Assembly (NCBI GenBank): GCA_900543885.1
Contig: UQTA01000007.1
Coordinates: 1-64,000 of the forward strand
Direction of reading: 5' to 3'
From: an uncultured Clostridium sp.
GTDB taxonomy: Bacteria; Bacillota; Clostridia; Lachnospirales; Lachnospiraceae
Length of the DNA: 64,000 bases
The notes below the pieces were generated by a model, which was given only the letters and a program-made list of their open reading frames with translations, did not search any database and was not told the origin of the DNA. This document shows, one piece after another, positions 7,413 to 16,442 of the stretch. Numbering within the stretch: the stretch's first letter is position 1; each line of letters starts with the position of its first letter. The position numbers were made by a program, and so were the translations under genes.

Positions 7413-8984
7413 TTACTTGATAAACATAGTAACACCAGGGCCAAGAGGCAGGTTAAATGCCCACCAGACACCTAAAATAAGCAGTTCCGTGATCATAGTC
7501 GCTATTGCATATGGCATACAGCCTGCAAAAACCGTTCCCATACCCGGTGTTTTACTCTTGTCTGTATTATACTTACCCAGAAGGCCTACGATCAGTGCCA
7601 CATCAGAAGAGATCGGTGCGATCGCATTGGTAGCAGAATCTCCGATGCGGTATGCTACTGTAGTTAAAGCCGGACTAAAGCCGATGGCATAAAGCATTGG
7701 GATCAGGATCGGTGCCAGGATCATCCACTTTGAAGATCCAGAAGTCATAAATAAATTTAAAAATGTAGAGAAAAATACAATTAATACAATAAGGCCAAAT
7801 CCATTGATACCTGATGTTTTTATCCATGCAGCGCCTGCAGCACCTAATGCAGTCGGAATATTAGATGCATTAAACAGATAAATAAATAAGGAGGCCGGAA
7901 GCGCGATCACCATGAAATTAACCATGGAATTAATACTGCCTGCAAGCATCTTAGGCAGGGAATTCCAGTCTTTTAAAGCACCGGTTGTACGTCCATAGGC
8001 AATTCCTGTAACCATAAAGAATAAAAATAACAGTGTTAACACACTCTTTAATAACGGAGAGTTTGGAACAAGGCTTCCATCATCTGCGCGGAAAACAGAA
8101 TTTTGCGGAATGCATATGATAACCAGTAATGCCAGATAAATAACTGCTGCGATCCCTGTATTTCGGAGTGCCTTATGCTCCAGGGGAGATAAATCTTTAT
8201 CTGAAGAGCCAATCTGGATAAGACTTAAATCCTTTGCTTCGCCGATAAAGCCTCTGACAAATTTTGTTGTTACCAGGGTAAATACCACTGTCAGGATAAT
8301 GGCGCATGCAAACATAAAATACCAGTTCTGGAGTACATGTACAGTAGAGGTGTCAATTCCCAGAGAAGAACATACAGATTCATTGATACCACTTAACAGT
8401 ACATCCAGATTTCCAACAAATACATTGGCAGACATTCCGGCATTACCTGCCGCATATGCCAAAATAATGCCCAGCCACGGATTGTACCCCATTGAAGCAA
8501 ATACCGCCGCTGCTACTGCTGTACAGCCTAAGATACCTGCATTAGAAGCTGTATTTGCATTGATCGCAATAAATGAAACAATGGCAAATACAAATGCCGG
8601 ACGTGCACCTGCGATCGTTCTCTTAATAAACGCACCGAACAGGCCCACCTGTTCTGCCAGTCCGATGGACAGCATCAGCAGGCCCATCATCATCATTGGT
8701 GAAAAGTTATAATAAATGCTGTATAAATTCTGTGTTACATAATTTATGGTCTCTTTATTTAACAGGTTCTTTACAGTAACTGTTACAATTTCCCCGCCTG
8801 TTCCTTTGGAAGATGCACTTTCATAAGTCACAGAAACACCTGCAAATATCACAGAAAGAACAATTGCCACCACGATCAGGATCGTAAACAGATAAAACGG
8901 ATGCGGCAGTTTATTACCAATAACCTCAACACCATTAATAAACCGGAAAAACAACCCCTTTTTTTCTTCTTTTGTCTTCTCCAT
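7413..8984 (-). CDS. AbgT-family transporter
   Basis: This 523-residue integral membrane protein has about eleven to twelve hydrophobic segments, the LPHPFYLF opening and the conserved MTSGSSKWMILAPILIPML stretch near residue 415, as in AbgT. Escherichia coli AbgT imports p-aminobenzoyl-glutamate. Other members export sulfonamides. The ATG at 8984 is preferred over one at 9032 because AAAGGAG lies eight bases before it, and the longer start would overlap the previous gene by more than 30 bases. It sits between a hydrolase and an amidohydrolase gene on the same strand, so import of an amide-linked metabolite followed by hydrolysis is the likely theme. Confidence 0.87.
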   Translation of the reverse strand: MEKTKEEKKGLFFRFINGVEVIGNKLPHPFYLFTILIVVAIVLSVIFAGVSVTYESASSKGTGGEIVTVTVKNLLNKETINYVTQNLYSIYYNFSPMMMMGLLMLSIGLAEQVGLFGAFIKRTIAGARPAFVFAIVSFIAINANTASNAGILGCTAVAAAVFASMGYNPWLGIILAYAAGNAGMSANVFVGNLDVLLSGINESVCSSLGIDTSTVHVLQNWYFMFACAIILTVVFTLVTTKFVRGFIGEAKDLSLIQIGSSDKDLSPLEHKALRNTGIAAVIYLALLVIICIPQNSVFRADDGSLVPNSPLLKSVLTLLFLFFMVTGIAYGRTTGALKDWNSLPKMLAGSINSMVNFMVIALPASLFIYLFNASNIPTALGAAGAAWIKTSGINGFGLIVLIVFFSTFLNLFMTSGSSKWMILAPILIPMLYAIGFSPALTTVAYRIGDSATNAIAPISSDVALIVGLLGKYNTDKSKTPGMGTVFAGCMPYAIATMITELLILGVWWAFNLPLGPGVTMFIK

Positions 8985-8997
8985 ACCTGATTCTCCT

Positions 8998-10623
8998 TTA
9001 CTTTGTTTCATATACAACTTCTCCGCCAACAACTGTCTGCAGGGAGCAGATATCTTTTATTTCTTCTTCTGGGCATTTCATATAATCACGGTCGATCACA
9101 ACAAAATCTGCCAGTTTTCCCGGCTCGATACTGCCTTTTAACTGCTCTTCAAATGCTGCGTAGGCCGCCCAATTTGTATAAGAACGCAGTGCTTCCTCCC
9201 GGGTCATTGCTTCCTGTGGATGCCATCCTCCTTCCGGTTTTAAATGCTCATCTTTTCTTGTTACCGCACAATACATGCTTAAAAATGGATTGCAGCTTTC
9301 TACCGGTGAATCCGTTCCGTTTGGTAAAGGATTTCCCTGGTCGATCAATGTTCTCCATGCATATGCACCTTTTATGCGCTCTGCTCCCAGACGTGCATCT
9401 GCTACATTTTTATCCGTCCGTAAAAATACAGTCTGATGAGTAGGTATAACCCCCAGTTTGTGGAAGCGTTCTATGTCTTCCGGGGCAATGATCTGGGCAT
9501 GCTCACTTCTGAGACGTGCATCTTTATCTGGAAGCTCCTTTAAAAGCTGTTCATATACATCCAGACACTGACGGTTAGCTGCATCTCCAATTGCATGGCA
9601 CCAGGTCTGGAAACCAGCCCTTCGCGCCTCATACAATACAGAATACAACTGGTCATTTGTCCACTTTCCATTTCCTTTATGACCTGGCTGGTCTTCATAG
9701 TCCTCTAACATCCATGCACTTCTGGCTCCTAAAGATCCATCAAGGGATATCTTATAGGCTCTGGCTGTAAGACGATTGTCATACATACCAATGCGAAGTC
9801 CCTTCTTAAAGAATTTTAAAGAGCCTTCCATCAGTTCCTGGTAATTCGGACGTCCCAGTACACGCATACTTACATAGATCCTTAATTTCAGACGCTCTTT
9901 TTCATATAATTCCTGCCATGCTTCCACCCACTCTTCCGGTGAGCCGGCATCCTGAACAGATGTTAAACCATTTGAAAAGAATTCCTGCTGGGCCAGCAAT
10001 ACGATCTTCTGGATCTGTTCCTTTGTATACGATGGTATCGCTTTATTAAATGGATCCTGCGCCTGATCAGTAACCACACCAAGGAGGCTTCCATCCTGCT
10101 TATGTAAAAATTCTCCCCCTGCCGGGTCTGGTGTATCCTTTGTGATCCCTGCTGTTTCAAATGCCTTTGTATTCGCCCATGCAGCATGTCCGCAGGCTCT
10201 TGTAAGGTATACCGGTGAATCCGGCGCCACAGCATCCAGGTCTTCTTTGGTAGGAAATGATGGATCATCCCACGTATCATTGATCCATCCCCGTCCAATG
10301 ATCCATTCTCCTTTTTTTGCACTGCTGTAAGCATCAGCAACCATGTCCAGGATCTCCTGCTTTTGTTTCGATACCAGATTCAGGTTCAGCTTCATAGCAC
10401 CTGTATTAGTAATATGAAGATGGGCATCGATCAATCCAGGCAGTACCGTTTTTCCCTGAAGATCTATGATCTTCGTGTGTTCATCACAATTTTCAAGAAC
10501 CTCCTCTGTACTGCCGACAACACTAAATCTGTCCCCCGACACCCCGAATGCAGCGGCTGTGGAAAATTTATCATCTGCAGTATAAATATTCCCGTTGATC
10601 CATACCATATCCAGTTTTCGCAT
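8998..10623 (-). CDS. YtcJ-like amidohydrolase
   Basis: This 541-residue cytoplasmic enzyme of the amidohydrolase-3 group has GLIDAHLHI near residue 65 (the HxH metal site), a metal-ligand region at GDAANRQCLD, a SEHAQII strand carrying the next His, and TDSPVE carrying the late catalytic Asp. The N-terminal part (GNIYTADD) and the C-terminal KLADFVVIDRD form the usual beta-sandwich lid. YtcJ-like enzymes hydrolyse exocyclic amide bonds. Natural substrates are rarely known. It is the first gene of the AbgT operon, divergent from a LysR regulator, and element C lies between them. Confidence 0.87.
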   Translation of the reverse strand: MRKLDMVWINGNIYTADDKFSTAAAFGVSGDRFSVVGSTEEVLENCDEHTKIIDLQGKTVLPGLIDAHLHITNTGAMKLNLNLVSKQKQEILDMVADAYSSAKKGEWIIGRGWINDTWDDPSFPTKEDLDAVAPDSPVYLTRACGHAAWANTKAFETAGITKDTPDPAGGEFLHKQDGSLLGVVTDQAQDPFNKAIPSYTKEQIQKIVLLAQQEFFSNGLTSVQDAGSPEEWVEAWQELYEKERLKLRIYVSMRVLGRPNYQELMEGSLKFFKKGLRIGMYDNRLTARAYKISLDGSLGARSAWMLEDYEDQPGHKGNGKWTNDQLYSVLYEARRAGFQTWCHAIGDAANRQCLDVYEQLLKELPDKDARLRSEHAQIIAPEDIERFHKLGVIPTHQTVFLRTDKNVADARLGAERIKGAYAWRTLIDQGNPLPNGTDSPVESCNPFLSMYCAVTRKDEHLKPEGGWHPQEAMTREEALRSYTNWAAYAAFEEQLKGSIEPGKLADFVVIDRDYMKCPEEEIKDICSLQTVVGGEVVYETK

Positions 10624-10649
10624 CTTGATTCCTCCTCCTGTTTTTACAT

Positions 10650-10812
10650 ATGTACTCTCGGAATCTTTTTGTACTTGATTTTGCGAGAAGATTTTTTGTC
10701 AGTTGTGCCCAAATTTTTGAGGCGTACGCGGTGCGTACATTGATAAAATTCGGGTGCGACTGGCGGAAAATCGGCCGCAAAAGCAAGTGCATGAAAGACT
10801 CCGAGAGTACAT
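10650..10812 (+). repeat. Hairpin element C, 163 bp, copy 1
   Basis: The whole element folds as one long hairpin from ATGTACTCTCGG to CCGAGAGTACAT, with GTACGC-GGT-GCGTAC at the tip. Copy 2 is at 50996-51158 in the same orientation, and I count five differences in 163 bases. Read as plus-strand RNA, many non-Watson-Crick positions of the stem are G-U. It lies between the amidohydrolase start and the LysR gene. Open frames crossing it are the arms read through. Confidence 0.85.
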
Positions 10813-10909
10813 ACACCATATTGACAGCCTTATTATTTTCAGCTAATATGATTGTAACTGTTTTTGCAAATATAATCCAATACTAATTATTTATAAATTC
10901 TATAACATA

Positions 10910-10941
10910 AATGAATTGAATTTTCTGAATACTTATTCATT
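10910..10941. promoter_or_regulatory. Possible LysR-type operator
   Basis: AATGAAT (10910-10916) and ATTCATT (10935-10941) form an inverted repeat about 50 bases upstream of the LysR start, with a shorter palindrome TGAATACTTATTCA inside. Position and A/T-rich dyad suit a site controlling both LysR and the divergent operon. This is inferred only. The rest of the gap from 10813 to 10992 is A/T-rich without an open frame. Confidence 0.4.
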
Positions 10942-10992
10942 AGAGTTTCATCCTCTATTGCAGTTTGTATTCCGCAGAAAGGATGATGATAA

Positions 10993-11970
10993 ATGGATCT
11001 GGATAAGGTCACTTACCTTCTGGCACTTGCCGATACCAGAAATTATTCACGGGCTGCTGAACAATGCCATATATCACAGCCTGCTTTAACACGTTATATT
11101 AAAAATTTGGAAGAAGAATTAAATGTAACACTATTCGACCGGTCTTCCTTTCCCATCCGGCTTACCTATGCCGGGGAGCGATATGTAGACGGTCTTTTGA
11201 AGATCCTGGAAATGAAAGAAAAACTGGATAAAGAAATGAGAGAAATTGCAGGGCATGTTCAGGACCAGATCTCGATCGGCATGCACAGTACCCGCTGTTA
11301 CAGCTGGCTTCCCCGCATGCTTCCTGACTATCAGAAAGTCTGTCCCAAAGTAAAGGTTAAGCTGAGCGAGGGAAATTCAGCTAAATTACAAAAGGATGTA
11401 AAAAACGGGGCGATCGATGTGTTTTTTATATGTTCAAAGCCTTCTGATCTTGATGGTCTGACATTTGTCCCTCTTTTTCAAGAAGAAATGACTCTTATTG
11501 TAAGCCGTACTGCAGCTGTTTTTCATAACTTAATACTTCCGGAAAACATCCCGGGAGTTCTCCAGTATATTCCTCCTCGTATTCTGGAACAGATTCCTTT
11601 CATTTCCCTGACATCGGGACATGGAACCTATGAATTTGCAAGGGAACAATTTAAAAAATTTCAAATATCCCCCTCCGTTTCTATGGAGCTGGATAATTCA
11701 TCTACCGTGTACCGTTTAGTTCCGCAAAACAATGGCTTTGGATTTGCTCCCGTAACTGTTACCTATGAAGAAAAATTTGACTATCCGCCTATTTTCTGCT
11801 CCATGGACCACCATGTGAGTTCAAGGGAAATCGGGTTGTTATATCGGGATAGTTCTTCATTATCTCCCGCAGCCCGCCAGTTTATCCAGACAGCCAGAGA
11901 AGTTATCCCCAGTTTTGTAAAATCTGAGATCCCACATTTTGAAGTCCGGGAAGATATTAACTTTTCTTAA
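10993..11970 (+). CDS. LysR-family transcription regulator
   Basis: This 325-residue protein has the standard LysR architecture: an N-terminal winged helix (residues 1-60, with NYSRAAEQCHISQPALTRYI as the helix-turn-helix), a linker helix, then a periplasmic-binding-like effector domain (about 90-300). AAAGGA lies upstream of the ATG. It is divergent from the amidohydrolase-AbgT-C45 operon, so by family habit it probably activates that operon in response to the imported compound or a breakdown product and represses itself. The effector is unknown. Confidence 0.9.
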   Translation: MDLDKVTYLLALADTRNYSRAAEQCHISQPALTRYIKNLEEELNVTLFDRSSFPIRLTYAGERYVDGLLKILEMKEKLDKEMREIAGHVQDQISIGMHSTRCYSWLPRMLPDYQKVCPKVKVKLSEGNSAKLQKDVKNGAIDVFFICSKPSDLDGLTFVPLFQEEMTLIVSRTAAVFHNLILPENIPGVLQYIPPRILEQIPFISLTSGHGTYEFAREQFKKFQISPSVSMELDNSSTVYRLVPQNNGFGFAPVTVTYEEKFDYPPIFCSMDHHVSSREIGLLYRDSSSLSPAARQFIQTAREVIPSFVKSEIPHFEVREDINFS

Positions 11971-12039
11971 CTTTATTATAAGGCGACATCACCATAAATG
12001 AAAGTTTAAAATAATAACACCTGAAAGGTAAACCCAACC

Positions 12040-12780
12040 ATGCTTTCCATATTATATGAAGATAACGATATTATAGTCGTAATAAAGCCAGCCGGTCTGG
12101 AATCACAAAGTGGAAAAAGCTTTGCCCCGGACATGGTCAGTGAAATACGAAAACACCTGGCCAGTCATCCACAAGATATCCACAAATTAACAAAAGAAAC
12201 ATCCACAGCTTCCAAATATCCACAGCCACCTTATGTAGGAGTTATCCACAGACTAGACCGTCCGGTATCTGGTATTATGGTATATGCCAAGAATCCCAAG
12301 GCTGCCGCTTCCCTTAGTACCAGCCTTCAGCAGGGAAAAATAGAAAAATGGTATCAGGCTGTGATTTGTGGAAAACCTGTGGATAACAATGGGACATATG
12401 TGGATTATCTTAAGCAGGACAAGAAAAACAACTGTTCACGGATTGTGGATAAGTCTGATCCTGACGGAAAAAAAGCTGAGCTGGAATACAAAGTGTTAGA
12501 CTGTATACAAACGGAGGAAAAGGATCCCCAATACTTAAGTCTGGTGGAAATAAAGCTGCTCACCGGCAGGCATCATCAGATCCGGGTTCAATTTTCCGGT
12601 CATGGAACACCTCTTTATGGAGATGGCAAATACGGAAATAATGAAAAAGCTGTAAGAAAAAGCCTTGCTTTGTGTGCCTGCCATTTAAGATTTAAACATC
12701 CGGCAACTGGCCGGATCATGGATTTTCAGATAAAACCGGATACAGGAGCTTTTAAATTATTCAGTAAAAACATATCATAA
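12040..12780 (+). CDS. RluA-family pseudouridine synthase
   Basis: This 246-residue protein isomerises uridine to pseudouridine in RNA. The catalytic motif is HRLDRPVSG, with Asp73 as nucleophile. The KPAGLESQSG loop is near residue 17, and KLLTGRHHQIRVQ near residue 180 is the conserved C-terminal motif. There is no N-terminal S4 RNA-binding domain, so it is the short form (RluC/RluD-like catalytic core only). The target site, rRNA or tRNA, cannot be told. AAAGG lies about twelve bases upstream of the ATG, a slightly long spacing. A strong terminator follows. Confidence 0.88.
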   Translation: MLSILYEDNDIIVVIKPAGLESQSGKSFAPDMVSEIRKHLASHPQDIHKLTKETSTASKYPQPPYVGVIHRLDRPVSGIMVYAKNPKAAASLSTSLQQGKIEKWYQAVICGKPVDNNGTYVDYLKQDKKNNCSRIVDKSDPDGKKAELEYKVLDCIQTEEKDPQYLSLVEIKLLTGRHHQIRVQFSGHGTPLYGDGKYGNNEKAVRKSLALCACHLRFKHPATGRIMDFQIKPDTGAFKLFSKNIS

Positions 12781-12784
12781 ATAC

Positions 12785-12817
12785 AAAACGTCGGACTTTA
12801 AAAAGTCTGGCGTTTTT
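12785..12817 (+). terminator. Intrinsic terminator after the RluA-type gene
   Basis: AAAACGTCGGACTT and its near-complement AAGTCTGGCGTTTT form a hairpin ending in seven T. It lies five bases after the stop. Confidence 0.85.
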
Positions 12818-12935
12818 TTATCCTTGCATAATTCCATCACTTGTTGTATAGTATTAATTGTAATGATACATAGTATTAATTACTACATGTAAAAGTTTTC
12901 AAAGCTTAATTTGTATGTATAAGGAGGTATCTGTT

Positions 12936-13607
12936 ATGAGTGCAAAAATAAAAAGAAACATCTGCCGTATGAAAGATCCCGGAAGCGCCATTACCCATCT
13001 GATCGCTATGGTGGCTGCTGCCATTGCATCAGTCCCGCTTTTGATCAAAGCAGCAAAAACGCCAGGCTACCTGCATCTGGCAGCACTGGCGGTGTTTATT
13101 TTAAGTATGATCTGTCTGTATGGGGCAAGTACCTTGTACCATACACTGAATATTTCTCCTGTTATCAATAAGCGTCTGCGCAAGCTGGACCATATGATGA
13201 TCTTCGTCCTTATTGCCGGAACTTATACACCGGTATGCCTGATCGTTTTAGGAGACCACACCGGCTGGAACCTTTTAGGTCTTGTATGGGGCATTGCCCT
13301 TGTTGGGATCATCATCAATGCTCTCTGGATCACCTGCCCCAAGTGGTTTTCTTCCCTGATCTATATTGCCATGGGATGGGTGTGCATCCTGGCTATCTCC
13401 AAGATCATCGCTGCACTTCCAGCGGGTGGCTTTGCATGGCTTTTAGCAGGCGGCATTATTTACACCGCAGGAGGAATTATATATGCATTGAAACTGCCGA
13501 TTTTCAATTCCAGGCACCGGTACTTTGGCTCCCATGAGATCTTCCACCTGTTTGTCATGGGCGGCAGTCTCTGCCACTATATGATGATGTATCAGTTCGT
13601 GGCATAA
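12936..13607 (+). CDS. Hemolysin III / YqfA-family membrane protein
   Basis: This 223-residue protein has seven hydrophobic helices and the family marks YGASTLYHTL (about residue 62), LDHMMIFVLIAGTYTP (about 85) and a C-terminal SHEIFHLFVMGG with nearby CHY. These Ser, Asp and His residues match the proposed zinc site of the PAQR/HlyIII group. Function in bacteria is unclear. Membrane lipid homeostasis or ceramidase-like hydrolysis have been proposed. The ATG at 12936 has a perfect AAGGAGG eight bases upstream. A longer frame from 12915 lacks such a site. The last 16 bases overlap the convergent GIY-YIG gene. Two TAGTATTAATT copies (about 12848 and 12871) lie in the promoter region. Confidence 0.87.
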   Translation: MSAKIKRNICRMKDPGSAITHLIAMVAAAIASVPLLIKAAKTPGYLHLAALAVFILSMICLYGASTLYHTLNISPVINKRLRKLDHMMIFVLIAGTYTPVCLIVLGDHTGWNLLGLVWGIALVGIIINALWITCPKWFSSLIYIAMGWVCILAISKIIAALPAGGFAWLLAGGIIYTAGGIIYALKLPIFNSRHRYFGSHEIFHLFVMGGSLCHYMMMYQFVA

Positions 13608-13885
13608 AGCTGACTTTCTGAAGCCACGAATATGTCCATATCACAGCCATGGGCGATCAGCTCCTCCTTCTTCTTCCGGGGGAGCTGTTTTATTGCATAT
13701 TCCCGCTTCATGGCCTCCTGTTTTGTCCCAAAGGCTTCATAATAGACCAGTGTCACCGGTCTTCTTGACTTCGTATATTTGGCTCCAGTGCCGCTGTTGT
13801 GGGCATGGAGCCGTTTTTTTAAGTCATTGGTCCATCCGCAGTACAGTGTCCCGTCTGCGCAGTGGAGTATATAGGTATAATTCAT
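13592..13885 (-). CDS. GIY-YIG nuclease-superfamily protein (UPF0213 type)
   Basis: This 97-residue single-domain protein shows the GIY-YIG core: YTYILHCADGTLYCGWTND at residues 3-21, Arg25 in KKRLHAHNSG, and Glu in MKREYAIKQLPRKKK. This is the YhbQ/UPF0213 group. The biological substrate is not established. DNA nicking or repair activity is reported for some relatives. The ATG follows AGGGGAAAGAT. The gene is convergent with the hemolysin III gene and shares its last 16 bases. Confidence 0.88.
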   Translation of the reverse strand: MNYTYILHCADGTLYCGWTNDLKKRLHAHNSGTGAKYTKSRRPVTLVYYEAFGTKQEAMKREYAIKQLPRKKKEELIAHGCDMDIFVASESQLYATN

Positions 13886-13958
13886 ATCTTTCCCCTGAAG
13901 CTTCCTTCTGATCCTGAAGTTTTCCCGGATCCCGGTAATCTGTAGATCCTGGAACCAT

Positions 13959-14292
13959 ACATTTTATGATGTGAGTGTCAAAAGTAAATTTTGCCACTCA
14001 CTGATGTAACCGGATTGCTCCATTGCTACGCAATTCCCGCAATCCTCGAACACCTCAAACTCCCATAAAATGGCGTGTTCACACCATTTTATTTCGTTTT
14101 CGGTGTTCGGCGTGTCAATAAGTATAAATTGCTTATTTGTGCGAGCACAAACGCAATTTATACTTTTGACACTTACATCATTTTATGTACTGATACATCG
14201 TTTTTGAAATAACTATACCACTCGCTTGTCTGCGGATCAGTATAGATATTTACGAAACGATGTACCAGGCAGAGCCAGAAAGCTCTGCCTCT
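13959..14292. repeat. Compound hairpin element E
   Basis: An outer stem pairs the start (about 13959-13986) with 14164-14186. Inside are GGATTGC/GCAATCC with TTGC-TAC-GCAA at the tip, CGAACACC/GGTGTTCG enclosing ATAAAATGG/CCATTTTAT, and AAGTATAAATTGC/GCAATTTATACTT around TTGTGC/GCACAA. A second inverted pair follows (about 14191-14216 with 14236-14261), then AGGCAGAGC/GCTCTGCCT (14269-14292). Nothing here looks coding. It fills most of the gap between the GIY-YIG gene and the TPM gene stop at 14383; the rest, 14293-14382, shows only GCATC/GATGC. Confidence 0.65.
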
Positions 14293-14382
14293 CCAGGCTC
14301 CGGAACCTGCAGATCTATATAAAGCATCAGCGGATGCATCTATTATCATCATACGCTGCTGCTCTTAAATTGTGCCAGCTTC

Positions 14383-15282
14383 TCAAAAACGTCTTCCGCC
14401 GCCTCCATGACTTCTCCCGCTGCTGGAAGTATGTATTGTGCTGCGTCCTGCCGAACTGCTTCCAGAATGTCCTCTGCCTCCGCTTCCACTGGAAGTATTT
14501 CTTGGAATAGGTACAGAGCGCACATACTTATTGACCATTTTGTCCCCGGCAACAGAAAAACAAAAAGCACAGTCCGCCCGGTAAGCCTGAAGACTGTTTG
14601 ATACCTCTCTGCTGCTCTGTTTCATAGCATAACGCTTTTTTATATCCAGACATACGGATCCAGCTAAAATTCCGGCGATCACCACTGCTATTGCCACCTC
14701 ATACAAACGGATGCTGTGGTAACGGACAATCTCGCCTGTATCCCGGTCATAAGTATACTGACCGGATTCCACGCCCTCTTTTACATAGACCTTTACATCT
14801 TCCAGAAAATGCTCCGTAGCTCCTGCAAAGTCCCGGTTTCCCAGATCTCCATATACATCATCTAAAATGCTTTCAATACGTTCATCTGTAAGCATATTGA
14901 TCATTGTACCTGCAGTCGAAATATAGCATTCTCCCCCCGGCTGTCCAGGTCCGTCCATATAGTATAAAAGCAGTACACCGCTGGCTTTCTTTCCAGCACC
15001 AAAGCCACCGTAGTCATAATAATCATCTGCATATTCTTCTGCTGAACGTTCCTCGTCTGCATAAGCGCTGACTATGACCACATCCATCTTTGTGCTTTTT
15101 CTGCATTGGGCAATTTTTTCTTCCAGCTGTATTATTTCTGTTTCACTAAACAGTCCCGCCTGGTCAAATACGCGGGTCTGGCCGCTTACTGCTCCCGTCT
15201 GGTCCGCCCATACTGCCATACTGCCCATAACTAAAAATGTACAGATCAGCAGACAGATCATTATCCCTTTTATCTTTTTCAT
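14383..15282 (-). CDS. ydjH: TPM-domain exported membrane protein, YdjH-like
   Basis: This 299-residue protein has a signal peptide (about residues 1-26), an extracellular TPM domain (about 38-165, opening with TRVFDQAGLFSETEI and containing DYYDYGGFGAGKKASG), one membrane helix (about 193-213) and a cytoplasmic tail rich in Ser and Gly that ends in a SHGGGGRRF-type sequence. TPM domains are seen in Bacillus YdjH and YgcG-like proteins, which are membrane factors of uncertain activity. It is the last gene of the VanRS-ABC-SPFH operon, twelve bases after the zinc-ribbon gene. By analogy with Bacillus, it may help hold the SPFH protein at the membrane. Confidence 0.82.
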   Translation of the reverse strand: MKKIKGIMICLLICTFLVMGSMAVWADQTGAVSGQTRVFDQAGLFSETEIIQLEEKIAQCRKSTKMDVVIVSAYADEERSAEEYADDYYDYGGFGAGKKASGVLLLYYMDGPGQPGGECYISTAGTMINMLTDERIESILDDVYGDLGNRDFAGATEHFLEDVKVYVKEGVESGQYTYDRDTGEIVRYHSIRLYEVAIAVVIAGILAGSVCLDIKKRYAMKQSSREVSNSLQAYRADCAFCFSVAGDKMVNKYVRSVPIPRNTSSGSGGRGHSGSSSAGRSTIHTSSSGRSHGGGGRRF

Positions 15283-15294
15283 CTCATCACCTCA

Positions 15295-16440
15295 TCAGCC
15301 GATCCAATACCCTAAAAACAGCAGTATCACCCACACCGGTACAAAAATACTTAAGAATAAAACTGCCAGTTTTTTATTGTCCACCGGAAGCTCTCCCCAT
15401 ATCTTTCCCGTCTGTCCATTTAAAGCAAAATAATAGATCTTCCCTCTGGCCTTATCATTATAGGTTACTGTCCATACAGGAAGAAGGGCAGCAGCCCAGG
15501 TCTCTTCAGTAATATCCACCTGATTCTTTCGCACCTGGACGCTAGAATAATTCCCGGTCTGGCTGCTTAGGCTGGATAATGCAAACTGCCGTACCTCTTC
15601 TTTAACCTCATTTACAAAACCATCTTTTTCCATATCCCGGTTCTCTGCCACAAAGCCGGAAAGATAACCCATGGAAAATTCTTTTTTCTCATTCAGACGG
15701 TAAGGCAGAACACCATCGATCAGCTTTCTGTTGGCCTTCTTTAATGCATTTCTGGCTACAGAGTCTACATTCATATCTCCCTGTCTTTGGATATCATAGA
15801 CTTTCGTTTCTGTATAGCGCATACCCGCCGTTTCCCAGGTACGGACAGTCTTTCCTTCTGCCTGAAGATCACCCTTTACCTTGCAGCTGTAAAGCCAATA
15901 AGGGAAATATACACCGGTCATGCTCTCGATCTGGCGGGGAGAAAAGAAATAATCCGGTACGAATTTTTTCCGTCCTACCCACTGGGTAAATATCTCCTGG
16001 GCTTTTTTCTTATCGATCTGAAATGGGAGTACGTAGTCCGGTTTAAATTCCCCCCGCAGTTTTTCTTCCAGCACAACAGGATTGTGGCAATAATAACAGA
16101 AAGAAGCAGCCGTAGTCTCATCTGTGACGATCTGTGCACCACAGCTTGGGCAAATGTACATGATAGAGGTAACTGTTTTTTTTCTGCCTGTATTTTCAGA
16201 TGCTTCTTCTGTCTGCACAGCCTGTGTCCCCGATGTTTCAACCGGCACATCCTCTGTTAGTACATTATTTTCCTGGATCTCTGCCCGTTTCTCTGCTTTT
16301 TCCAGCTCTTTCTTTTCTATCTCATCCAGCTCTTCCTGTGAAAACTCAGAAAGGCAGTATTCACACCTGTATTTCTGAATGTCTGCATTAAATGTCAGTC
16401 CGCCGCCGCAGTTAGGGCATTTATATGTTATAACTCCCAT
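15295..16440 (-). CDS. ydjG: Zinc-ribbon membrane protein, YdjG-like
   Basis: This 381-residue protein has a first TFIIB-type zinc ribbon at the N-terminus (YKCPNCGGGL... YRCEYCLSEF), an acidic coiled helix, a second ribbon near residue 100 (YICPSCGAQI... CYYCHNPV), a folded beta-rich middle with Trp-Thr-Val-Thr-Tyr strands and a C-terminal membrane helix (about 355-378). The ATG at 16440 is chosen because AGGAG precedes it and it lies two bases past the SPFH stop. A longer frame from 16470 would overlap. Bacillus YdjG is a similar partner of the SPFH protein YdjI, and the same role is inferred here. Confidence 0.8.
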   Translation of the reverse strand: MGVITYKCPNCGGGLTFNADIQKYRCEYCLSEFSQEELDEIEKKELEKAEKRAEIQENNVLTEDVPVETSGTQAVQTEEASENTGRKKTVTSIMYICPSCGAQIVTDETTAASFCYYCHNPVVLEEKLRGEFKPDYVLPFQIDKKKAQEIFTQWVGRKKFVPDYFFSPRQIESMTGVYFPYWLYSCKVKGDLQAEGKTVRTWETAGMRYTETKVYDIQRQGDMNVDSVARNALKKANRKLIDGVLPYRLNEKKEFSMGYLSGFVAENRDMEKDGFVNEVKEEVRQFALSSLSSQTGNYSSVQVRKNQVDITEETWAAALLPVWTVTYNDKARGKIYYFALNGQTGKIWGELPVDNKKLAVLFLSIFVPVWVILLFLGYWIG

Positions 16441-16442
16441 GC

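Noticed and set aside
10571..10886. Open frames on both strands crossing element C, and the matching frame at 50941-51138 in element D
   Set aside because: They arise from the hairpin arms and run into the neighbouring genes; the copies are conserved by base pairing rather than by codon pattern.
14349..14601. Extra open frames on both strands at the end of the TPM gene
   Set aside because: They are shadows of the TPM gene, whose Gly/Ser-rich tail keeps other frames open.
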